From Symsagittifera roscoffensis (lineage: Eukaryota > Xenacoelomorpha > Acoela > Convolutidae), in assembly GCF_963678635.1 (NCBI RefSeq), contig NC_087063.1, positions 77,707,617-77,771,616 on the forward strand: DNA of 64,000 nucleotides, written 5' to 3'. Both the position numbers and the translations under genes were made by a program. Below the pieces are notes generated by a model that had not been told where the DNA came from, made no database searches, and saw only the letters and a list, made by a program, of their open reading frames with translations. Of the stretch, positions 23,710 through 34,900 are shown in pieces. Each line of letters begins with the position of its first letter. Position 1 is the stretch's first letter.

Positions 23710-24780
23710 TTGGCGAGATCATCTTCCTTTGAGATAATAACACTCACCACAGGTAAACCAATAGAAAACCTTAGCAGCATTAGTAAGATTGCCTCATACT
23801 CTTCATTTCTCGGTCCAGCTGGTATCACTCACTCCAACGGCCAGATTGCTCGCATAGTGAATACCGAGTTTACTACTCGTCTTAACCTAGTTCGATTGTT
23901 AGCCGGAAGCCTTCAGCATAAGCGTTTTCATCAAGATTTAGATTACATGCATTCCGATTTAAACATGAAATATGCAGTTATTGGCTTGAGTCGTCTTCTG
24001 CGGTCCATCGTTAATCAACGTGTAACATGTCGTAAAATCAAACCTAGTACCATTCAGCCATTTTTGTCTAAGTTACCAGTCGAACATCTCGGATACAAGC
24101 AACCACTCTCTAATCATCTGGGCGTGGATTACTTTGGACCGCTTTATTTTTTGCAGAAACACTAAGACAAATTGCGGATTTTTTTCACTTGTCGCACCAT
24201 CAGGGCTTCAAACCTCGAGAGTGTGCCATCTCTGAACACTAGTTCTTGTGTGATGCGCATTGAACGATTCGCTCCTTGTCGTGCTATATCAAGCATGATC
24301 TGATCCGATAGAAGCACGGGCTTTATTGGTGCGGAAAAGGAATTACTTGACTGCATAAAGAATTGGAACGACATGGCTCCGACTATTTTTGCACAAAAAG
24401 GTGTAGCTTGGAAATTGAACCGGCCATACTCAATCCATCTTGGTGGCTCCTAACAGTGCCTTGTACGAAATTTAAAATGCGTGCTCTTTTTACAAGGCAG
24501 AAGGCAATTCTGAAGAAGTGTTAAGAACAACACTCTACTTAGTTGAGCGCTCTCTGAAATCGAGGTTCATCACTCACGTTGCTACCAATGAAAGTGAGAT
24601 AGAAGCATTAAACTTAAAAAAATTAGCTTGGACAACGTGCCACAAGCTTTCCTTTGCTTTCACTTGGGGAAGTTTTTGGCCACAAGAAGAGGTACGTGCG
24701 ATGCAGTCGTACGCTAAGGCTATTTGGTCTTGCTGGCTTTGAGGATATGTTCCCTTACTGATTAAGTGTGTCAAGTGGCA
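23710..24780 (+). pseudogene. BEL/Pao integrase remnant (zinc-binding end and core)
   Basis: The 151-codon frame 23,710-24,165 holds the His residues (RFHQDLDYMHSDLNMKYAVI) and one Cys of the zinc-binding domain (QRVTCRKIK; the partner Cys is missing), then the linker and NHLGVDYFGPLYF, with the first catalytic Asp. Beyond a frame change the core continues with FFTCRTIRASNLESVPSLNT and SDRSTGFIGAEKELLDCIKN; the Asp is kept but the usual Asn after it is Arg. The GGVWE-type motif with the final Glu is destroyed at ~24,446 by a stop. Later frames (24,470-24,740) are badly broken. Confidence 0.72.
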
Positions 24781-25021
24781 CGTTCAGTCTGACTTCATCT
24801 TTAAGACAGGCGATCTTGTATCGCTGATTAAGCCCGATAGTCCGCGTGACTACTACCCTCTGGTCCAAATCGGTAAACTAAACTATGGACAAGAGGGTTG
24901 CGCACGATCTTCCCTTGATAATACCGCAACAAGCAAAAACACACGGTCGAAAGTTGATCTCGCTCCGGTTCTTCCGTCTTCAGGGGCGGAGGATGATCAC
25001 GCCCAAGTAGTGGGCAAGTAA
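24781..25021 (+). pseudogene. BEL/Pao post-integrase segment
   Basis: A coherent frame from about 24,804 ends at a TAA at 25,019-25,021. It begins TGDLVSLIKPDSPRDYYPLV, matching the short conserved tail of BEL/Pao pol that follows integrase, and ends with PVLPSSGAEDDHAQ. It marks the end of pol. Confidence 0.65.
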
Positions 25022-25729
25022 AGAAAATTAAATATGATCCTATGGAAGAACTAGTGGCCGAGCCGTACAAGTAAGGAAACAAAACTAAGTAAACCAGTCT
25101 GGCGTAAGTTCGAGTCGCACATTTGCCCATGTGTGTTCTAAAAAAAATGTTGTAATCCTGTTTGACAATTTCAACTGTTTTTCTTCCTTATTTGGTTCAG
25201 CATTGATTAAGGCTGACCTTCAAAGAGATAAAGTTGTCTCATCGACATTACCAGTTCTTGTGGCCAACTTACGCCAATATATATTGTTTTCAAGTCGGAG
25301 TTTTGGCGTTTTTTGATTTTATACTGAAATGAAATTTTGACGAATTAGGAAATTTTCCGAGAATTCGTTTGCCGATAAATTATCTCATTAATTCAAGCAT
25401 TTGAACCTCCGTCTTTTTCCGAATTGCGGAGATTAGACGCACACCTTAGATTTTTTGCACTTTCAAGTTAGCTGGCAAGGTTTGCTTGTTAACTTGGCAA
25501 GTTTTCGGATGGTCTTGGCAAGAGTCCCCATGATTGGACACTTATAGGTTTTACGGTAAGCTAGAGTACAATTTTTTTTCAAGTTTTTGTTAAGTTTATT
25601 TTTTTGAGGAAAATTGTAATCTATTTCATTTTCTATCACTGGAAAAATCAAGCATTGAATTAAATAGTTGGGAGTGGCGATTGCTTAAGGTTTTTTTCGA
25701 TTAAATTTGAAACTTTGTTCAACTTTCAG
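25022..25729. other. Stretch between BEL/Pao element and first vWA exon; no gene seen
   Basis: Holds the expected place of a 3' LTR, but none is delimited. A 61-codon frame at 25,131-25,316 was not recognised. No start exon or promoter element for the vWA gene was found, so its first exon is likely further upstream, beyond or before the retroelement. Confidence 0.45.
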
Positions 25730-25913
25730 TGAAGTGAAAGGCTGCTTCTTCATCACTCAAGCTATGTTCGAACACTCACTGGATGTAGCGGAAAATAATC
25801 AGGACATCAATAAAAAAATCCTTGAAGTATTTTGTGTCGACTGGCTTATGATGAGCTATGACAAAATGAACATCCCTATTTTCTCTGGAATTGCAATCAT
25901 GCTGCTCATCATG
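25730..25913 (+). CDS. vWA gene exon A (hydrophobic N-terminal segment)
   Basis: Acceptor AACTTTCAG|T, donor ATG|GTAAAT. It begins with the last base of a split codon and ends in phase 0. It encodes about 61 residues, from EVKGCFFITQAMFEHSLDVA to the hydrophobic end NIPIFSGIAIMLLIM, which could be a membrane or buried segment. Support comes from phase agreement with exons B-D. An exon upstream is required. Confidence 0.55.
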
Positions 25914-28900
25914 GTAAATATCAGGGGCGGATTTATTACGTAAATATCTTTTAATTTTCCAAAAAACGCCTAAAACGCCTTTTTGGTCTTTTTTTAAAAA
26001 AAATTTGCATGATGTAAAAAAAATTCGATAACCCCCCCCCCCCAAGAAAATACTAGTTTCACGCCTGGTAAACATATTAACATTAAAAACATCATGCATT
26101 ATTTACATATTTTCTTTTTTATTCGTAATTTAACCGCCAAAGAACCACATTTTTTGAACAGGCGAACCCTAGTACGGGTAGAATTTTTTACAAGATCACA
26201 AGATTTGCAACGCTTTTCTGTTCAGCCTCTGGTTTAAATTTGTGTTTCCAGGAGAATGGCGAGCCCCCAATGCGCAGTATGATTGAAGTGAGTAGTCATC
26301 AATCAATTCAACCCTCTTTGAAAAAATTGTATCTTACTTATACCATTACAATACAAAACTCCATGAAACCGTTTCAAGAAATTAAATAAAACTTTGAATG
26401 CGGTTGTAGATACCGATAGTCTTTAACTCTGAAAGTTAGAATTACATATTGGAAAAGGGAAAAAAAGCTTTTTTGTCGAGACAAATTGTCTAAATCTACT
26501 CTATTTATGGCCTCAAAAAGGATGTGGTGATATTGCTGTTGTTCCAAGAAATACAGTCAAAATTTTAAAAAAATTTGCACTCATAATCGGATCCCGTGAT
26601 GGTTTTTGTTAAAATTGATCCTACATTTATCAAAAGCATTTTCAGACTTGTTGAACTGTTTTGAGTATTGAAATGTTACAGACGCAAGCTACACTAGTGG
26701 AGAAGTTCTATGTGTAAGTCATTATTCTAAAAGCTAATATTCTTCCTTCGTCTTCTGACAACGTTGATTTGATGCAAAACTGGGAACCTTTTAAAAGACT
26801 TTGACTCGTTTTACTGGGTATCGAACTGATAGGTGCTGCCACCTATTCCAGTTTGAGAAAAAGTATGCCACTTTGTTCCCAGTATTGAGCCTTTTGTCGG
26901 GAGGGGACGGGGAATACCATCCCTCTCAATTCTGGTTGACAATTCTGGTTCACAACTCTGGTTGCCAACTAGGACAACTGAAAAAAAATCAAATCAGTTA
27001 TAATGGTTGTCGAAGGTTGTCAATATAATCGATTTCCATGTCGCCATCAGACAACGAAATGTAAATTATAATACCTAGTCTAACCTATTTTAAAATTGGT
27101 TATTATCAATTTCAAATCAATTACTTCTCGATTTTTTCCACCTTTGCGTCGCGCAACATTTTGCGAAAGTTTATGCATTTCTCAAATGAGTTTTGTGAAT
27201 AGCAAAAATTTTGCAAAACGATCTCGATTTCTAAACCTACGCTTTTTCTAATTGCAGAGCAATCCCCTTCCAAAAGTTCAGCAACCCTCCCCTACCAACA
27301 TTTAACCCAGCCCCCCAGTCCAACCGCAACGTTTGCCCCTTGCCACGAGCGTCAACCTGCTGAAATAGTTTCAAGGAAAAAGTAGAGTAAGAAAACATAA
27401 ACAAAAAAGACTGCTCATTTATCGGGGCGAGGCCAGGAGTGTTCTCACTGCACTTAAATTCCGATAAAAAGTTTCGTGCTTGAATAATTGACAAAATAGT
27501 TGAAAAATGAAGATATAAAGTGTGGGTCTAGGACAACAAGCCGACGGGACTTCAAGCCGAAGGGACTTCAGGCCAACATTTAAACTTTACAAGCACCTCA
27601 AATCACTATTTTTTCATCTGTAAAATATTCCTCTTCAAAAATTTAGGCAAGCTTAACCCATAATAAGCGTTACTCATAACAATTAATCACTTAAAATTGG
27701 CATCCTTTAATAATATCAGCCGGTTTTTGAAATGCATAAATTATACACAAGAAAAATACCTTCAACGTTGCTTTGGCTTAAAACTTTCCCAAACATTTAT
27801 TAGAGGCTCAAATTTTATGGAAAAGCCAAAAACTGGTGAAAAAAGCTCATGAAATTGAGAAATTCTTCAAAAAGTTCCCAAAATAGTCATTTTTTATGAC
27901 TTAATCAGAAAATTTTTGGCTTGAAGTCCCTAATTTTGCGATTTGACTTGAGGTCCCGCCGGCTTGATTGATGTCCGGCACCCATAAAGCGTGTGTCAAG
28001 AGTCTGTTTTTGTTTTAAAAAGACTAAGTTGCTGGACTCATTTCAAATTGAAACGCATTACTTTGCGCTCACACCCGTTATGAGAGCGCATTATATCGCG
28101 CGTTAATTATCCCCCAATTAAGTGCGTATTCATAGGTTCCAAAATGAAAAATCAGTCCCATAAGTTCCAAAATAAAATAGCAGTCGCATAAGTCCCAAAT
28201 TTTTTCAATTGGTCAAAAGACTAAATTAGCCGAGTCTCGGTTGAAGGTCGCCGGTGGGCGCGCTACGGCGATAACCTGCTCTAAATTTTGTCTAGAGTCC
28301 TACCCTTTGGTGACAAGCTCGCAACACATTGGCGCGGCTGCGGCGGTCACTATTCTGCAGTTTGAGTTTATGCTGCTTGAACAGTATACAATCAATCCAG
28401 AAATTCGTTGGCTCAAATTTCAACCAATCAGAATTCAATAAGATAAATTTTGGAACTTATGCGACTGATTTTTTATTTTGGGAGCTTTGAATATTGGAAC
28501 CTATGGGAATTCACCCCCGATTAATTGGTTAGTTGACCAAAACAGCAATTTTGAGCCTCAAAACTTTAGAAATCCCGAATCTTTACAATAAAAAATCACA
28601 TGTAAGTTTTTTTTTAATTTGAGCTCAAAACATCAAAATCTCTCTGATCGTATAAACAGTTCCGTCAAAATGCTTAGTTAAGATGTCAAAAGTTGTCTCA
28701 ATAAAAAATCACTTCAAGCATAAAGATTCCATGCTGTCTTCGAAATTTAAAACAAAAAAAATTGCGTGATGGAAACCTGAAACTGAACAGCAGACAACCA
28801 GTTAGATTAAAAACGTGCAATTTTCTATTTGCAAAGGGATTGTTTTGCTTTATTAAATTTCTGCAAAATGGTTCGTTTTAAAACTTGAAATGAATTTTTT

Positions 28901-31900
28901 CCATTGTTTTTCAATTTTTATAGAAACTGACAATGCAGCTCAATTTTAACTGGTTTTTAACCATGGATTTTCATTGCGAGTTCTTTTTTGACATTTTCAC
29001 ACGAGAGCCATTTCTGGCTAAACAATTCTAAAATATTTCCGAGTGAGCGCGCGCTGTTAAACTTCAGCTTTTTGATCAAAAACAAAAAAAAACCGGTGAC
29101 TTAGAAAAACTTGACAATTAGGACCAATCTCAGATACCTTTGAAAACTGAGCATTTGCTCTTATGACGTATGCTTAACTATTTTTAAGTGATTTTTCTAA
29201 AAGCATTCAAAAAAACTTTTGAAGCACGAAATTCACAAATTTTTCTGTTTGGTAATTGAAAATTTATTTGCTATAGAGCTATTTAAATTTTTCATACATT
29301 TTTTTCATCTTGAGTCTTACTGAGTTTCAAGACAACGTCTTTATTTCCGATGACAAAGAAAACCTGATACTTATGTGCTGAAATGAATTTTTTTTGCAAT
29401 ATGTATGCCGATCGGGTAAGAATATCGGCATCAGTTAGTTTCAAGAGAGGGTTTTCGTCGAATTGGAAAATCAATTTCTATACTTGATCAGATAATAAAT
29501 TTGTATTTTTAACCAAAATACAGAAATCAAATGATTTTCTAGAAACTTGTTGCAGTGTTGTAAGTTTCTAGAAAAAATTTTTGTTTCTGTTATTCTTCTA
29601 AACACACTAACTTTTTCGCAACGTTGAATTTTTTTAGAGAACTCGCCAGCATTTACAACCGGTACATCCACCTTTCAAAGGAGTTCGACTTGAACATGAT
29701 AGGGGAGAAATGTATGCAGTGCAAACCACGTGGTACAGACATCCTCTTTGTCTACGACGCTTCGGGATCGATAAGCGAATCTGATTGGAAGTAAGATGCT
29801 ATTAATATCAGTGCTCCAATCGAAATGTATGGCCTTTAAAGTTCCAAAGCCACAACCTCGCCTCAAAGTTATCTCTTAATATCCTACTCGTTAGTTTTTT
29901 CTTCCCCCTACCTGATTTAATATTACGACTTGAGGTGATTACTTTGCAATAAGTTAACAAAACCATGCTTGAGATTAATTTATTTGTGTAGGTAAATCGT
30001 TACTAAAGCTTTTTTTGGGACCATTGTAAGTGGAAAAAATCAAATTCTTATAATGTAGGAGTTTCTTATCAGTCTTCATCAAACTGAAATAAAAAAAATA
30101 TCGTTTTTTTTTTGGATAAACTAAACTTCACATCAACGAGGTTGCAATCATTAAATAAATAGTCCTCTCAGCAATGAAAATGTTTGTAGTCATTTGCAGG
30201 GGCGGATCTAAGATTTTCTCGAGGGGAAAGATGTTCAAAAAAAAGAAAATTTTGTGTACCCTTCTTTAGATTGATTTTTTGAGTGCTCCCAAATCACTAT
30301 AAAGACCTTATTTTTACCACATTTTTGGCGTCGCAGGCACAACTTTCAAAAAACAGTCCAAAAAGGCCGTTTTAGGCACTTTTTGGACGTTTTTCAGACA
30401 CACCTCAAAATAAGTATAGAAGGCGCCTTTAAAAAATTTGAGGGTTAGTCAGCCAAAAATGGATATCTCAAATTAGTACAAGGGGAACTTTTGGCAGAAC
30501 CTTTGTATCATCTCAAATCGCAAAGCAAACCCACTACAATTAAGAAATACTACCGATTGCAATTGTCATGGCCGTCTGTCGTTTTTTTTGTGAATTCTAA
30601 TGTTTTCTATATAGACAAACATTTGAGATTCATATTCATATATCAGTTAAATTACACACTCTACATGCATCAGGATTGCAATACGGTTTATTCCCCTCTT
30701 CTCATAGAATCTAATTTAACAGATACCAGAAGGACTTCATGGTGCAGTTTGCCAAAATGCAGGACCTGGGTCCAGGTCACGACCAAACCAGAATGACATT
30801 CATTGTGTTCGGATCTGAGGCCAGGACTACAAAGTGGACGTAAGTTTTCATTCTAGTTAAATTTTTCCACATCAAAAACTTCTCTTTTTCTTCCCCCCCC
30901 CCCCCACCTCACATATATACCAATTTAATGTTGTAACGAGGAGTTTTACAAGGTTAAGTATGTAGACCAAATATGTTTGTCATAGCCTAATTAGTCAGCA
31001 TACTTATTTTTGTAACAATCCGATGATGTGAACAAAAATTTCGCTCGCGGGGGGGGGGGGGAAGGAAAAAGAGCCAAATAATTATCAAAGGTGACATCGT
31101 TTTTTGAAAAAACAACATGCGGTTCTTTCTAAAACAAAAACGCTCCAGCGGCAAAAAAAATGTGTTCGGTCGTTAAAACATTGTCTGTTTTTTTTAACGT
31201 TTTGTTTCGCTGTTTTAACTGCAAAAACAGTTTTCACAAATACGTTATTCCAATGTTCAACTAGCCTTTTTTTATACAGACGCAGTAAAAAACCAATTCG
31301 GATTAGGAAAATTAGAAAAGAGTTTCTGAAGCTCTTTAAAACTTTCGTGGAAGAACGCTAGGCCAGCAGAATACGCGTTTATTTGAAACAAAAAGTTGGA
31401 TTTCCAAGTAAATTTTTGTTTTTATGCGGAAATTTTTAGAAAAAAAATTAGAAAAAAAAAACGAATTTGTTTGAAAGTAAATCTCCAAAATTACTGATAT
31501 GAAAAAAATTTATAAATTAGAAACAAAATGTTGAACAAAACTTTTGAATCAACGAAAACTTTGGAAAAAATAAAGTTTTCTAACTAGAAAAACCCATAGA
31601 GTAACGCACCGTGAAATTTCTAAAACCAAATGAGAAAAAAATTCTATGCTTTTTTTTAATGTAGTAGCTAGTGTCTTAGCTTAGGCTTCAGCCATTAACC
31701 TTTTCCACTAAATACGCGCATTGTTTCAAAATGGAGCGAAACATACCATTGTTTTATTTTCTTATATTGGGTGAAAATGAAAACCCAACGTCTTTTGAGT
31801 TTGATTTTGTCCATCGTCCATTAATTTTTTGACGCGCCAAAAACATTCATTCCGAGATAGATTTTTTCAAAAAAAATTATTAGCACCACATGGTTTTTCT

Positions 31901-34900
31901 GACGCCATTGAAAAGTTTGAAAACTTGCCGTTAGATTAAGCGATGATAATAATTTTCGAACAATGATGACTTAACTATTAGTTCAAGTTTCAGTTTTTTG
32001 TCTTAAAAATAAATTTTCCACCTGCTTTCAGCCGCTCATTGCTTTTTTGGGTCAAAGTTTTTACCTTCATAATGTTTTAAAAAATAAACGATAAGCCAGT
32101 AACATAAGATTTTTCCTTGGATCAAAAATGTATTCTCTGATTATCGTAAGACCTAAATTTCTTTCACACTTACAAATAAGTTTGATAATGGAAATTAAAT
32201 AAATGCAAAATAATGACTAAAACGCAATCAAATTTCTTTTCTGTAATTTTTAAAGGAAAAAGTTCACAAAATCTCCAATAACAAGATTTGCATGAGAAAA
32301 AGCTCAGCTCAATTCGTCATGATACATTTTCAGCATTATAAAAAAATTTTCTGACTCGACGCTTTTTTCTCAATCCAAATTACCCAGTTGCCAAAATCCA
32401 AACAAAAGTTTCATTACTTTTAAAAAACTTCTTATTTTCCAAATCTGAAGGAAGGATTTTATTGACTTAGTATTCAAAAGTTGTCAATTTTTGCTATTTG
32501 AAATTGGTTACATGACGATTTACCCTATTCCAATTTACCCTTTACCTATTTACCCTGTGCCATATTAAGTTAATTAGAACATCAAAAGAAACAAACTTAT
32601 TGCGACACAACTGAGCTTAAGATAAATTAGCATAGTGTAAGTTAGAAAGTAGGGTAAAATGGCATAGGCTAATTAGGAACATAGGTTAAACTGGCATTGT
32701 GCAATTTGGTAGTAGATAAGATGGAATAAAGTAATATGTCCTGCCACCTTGAAATCAATCAATCAGCTTCCATTATGGTCTCACACGCTACAGAATTAAT
32801 GTTTTTATATTGAAACTTTTTTAAAAGAAAACTAAAAGTGCCAAAAATTGGCAGCGTTGTTTTTTACTCAATAATATTGGATTTTAGTTTATTTGTTGTT
32901 TTGATAACTGAAAACTGCGCAAATGATTTTCGCATTGTTTTGTGTTTTGTGGGGGAAAAAAGTAAAGTTTCACAACGGGACACTTTCGATCGATGTTTTA
33001 TCATATAAATGTATTATACTGATTACTAATGTTAAACCTAAAAACTTTCAGTGTTCATTGCTCTTCCCAAAAAATGAAGAAAAAAAGTATATTTTCGTTT
33101 TTGCTTTTTGCCTTTTTGCAGCAAGGCTCTTTGTTTTTTTCCTTTGCGTAGCAAATTGAACAGCAACCGAGTACACTTGTTTTTTTTTCTTCAAAAACGT
33201 CCATATTTTTATTTTCAGTATAATAGCAGATTATGCTGAGGGCGCTTTCTGCAATGGCGATTACTTCAAGGCAGTCAAAGAGGCCATCAGAGGCCATAAA
33301 CGGTATCCACGAGAGCCCACATATACCAATTTGGCCATCGAAAGAGCGAGAAAGATGTACAAAAAGGGGGCGCAAATCGGGATTCGAATCGCAGACAGCT
33401 CTGTGAACCAAATCATGATTGTACTCACAGACGGGGAGTGTACAAAAGAGAAGAAAAAAGATATGGACAAACAACTAAAAATCTTAAAGAAGGAGGCAAG
33501 TTTATCTTTAAAAAAATGCTAAAAATGTTTTAAATACTTCATATGCGCGGTTTGACATCCATTAACGTAAAAATGCTACTCGTAAATTTTCATACAGTTT
33601 TATTGGGATTTTATGACTAGCAGTTGCTTGAAATCACTAAAACTTCTAGAAATTGATATTTCAGAACTGCCCCGAACAATTTTTTTAATGTTTTCATCGC
33701 TAATTTAATTCACATGATTATTTCCAAAAAAAAGTTGCACGCGACTTGTTTTTTTTAATTATCCAATGCGTTGTTCAGTTTCTCGAAAACTTTCGTTTTG
33801 CTCAAAAAAGTTGTTTACATTCAGGTTGGCTTAGTTGCATTCAGGTCAAAACTAATAATATAGAAAACAAAGTTTTATATCGGTGCAAAAAACTACAGTA
33901 GTGATTATGAAAAAAGTTGAAAATTTTTTTCATTTTTTTCAGAGCTAGTTTTTCCAGTATAAATCAATTTTGTAATAAAAATATAAAAAGTTGTTTCCAG
34001 TATAGGTTTATATAGTATATATAAATGATCACTTGAAAAACCCAGTCTGGAAGATCGTCGTTAGGCAAATAATGCCTGTTTTCAGACGTCTCAGAGCGCA
34101 AAAAAAATTAATTGGGATGGTGGTATAATATTTTTTGTAATGATACACATTTTTCTAAAACTATATTTTTTTAAAAATAGGCAAATAAATCAGAATATTA
34201 TTTTTATCAACTTAATATTTCCTTATTTGTAGCCTAACGAAACTTATGGAGAAAGTTGTTAATTTCACTCCGTGTCATTCTGCAAATCACTTCGAAAGTT
34301 TTCGGAATAGGTTTTGCGAGACAGTTGATGGTGTTTTAGTGTTGACCACTAATTTCTTTACTCTCTTAAAATTGTGGGGCAGCTTGTAGAGTTCATCTGA
34401 TGTAATTTTTTTGCTAAGAGTCACATATTCAATTTCACTATTCACTACGATTAACTCTATATACCACGAATAACACCAGCATAATTCAAGTATTGTTGTG
34501 ACATAGGGATAATTTTTATCCATGTGTTAGTATGTTAAAAATTAAACACAAAAGTACGAACGCTTCCCCTTCTCAAGGATTCGACCTCCTCATCAACCAA
34601 CAGGTCCCCCTTTGCTATTTTTATGACATCCATTTTCGGCCGAAAAACTGTCAAATTTTTCTAAAAGTGCATTGGCTACTAAATTTGAAGGGAAGCGCGC
34701 GCCACAAAACGCGGTTTTTACAAACTTCTGAAAATTTCCCTTCTGCCCCAAAAATTTTTATATCCGCTCCTGATTTCAAACAAAGCAAGCAAACAACTTC
34801 CAAACGAAACTTTCCATGGCATGAGTAAATGCTAGTCAAAAAGCTCTCAGGCAATTTTTCATATCGCTAAATACATTTCTGTGACTAGATAAAACTTAGT

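Larger units (their letters stand above)
19790..25110 (+). mobile_element. Decayed BEL/Pao LTR retrotransposon
   Basis: Reading left to right on the + strand, remnants of gag, aspartic protease, reverse transcriptase, RNase H, integrase and the short post-integrase motif occur in the BEL/Pao order. Each is recognisable by family motifs but all are cut by stops, frame changes and deletions. The element lies just upstream of the first detectable vWA exon and in the same orientation. LTRs and target-site duplications were not found by eye. The 5' limit is set where Ser-rich, gag-like coding sequence begins; the 3' limit is the end of the post-integrase frame plus about 90 bases. Confidence 0.8.
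26714..29637. other. vWA gene intron C-D, with two inverted-repeat elements
   Basis: About 2.9 kb with no coding signal. It carries the elements at 27,521-27,985 and 28,121-28,515. A trace of the 520-bp repeat family (ATATCGCGCGTTAATTAT) is at about 28,094-28,111. The remainder is AT-rich and featureless. Confidence 0.6.

Noticed and set aside
25090-25130. tRNA T-arm-like string GTAAGTTCGAGTCGCAC
   Set aside because: No matching D-arm, anticodon arm or acceptor stem found around it.
32505-32705. Possible inverted repeat of TTTACCC / GGGTAAA strings
   Set aside because: Matches are short and spaced irregularly; not enough to call a foldback element.
34287-34523. 78-codon minus-strand ORF of protein-like composition
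   Set aside because: No recognisable motif, no splice context, inside a long intron on the opposite strand.
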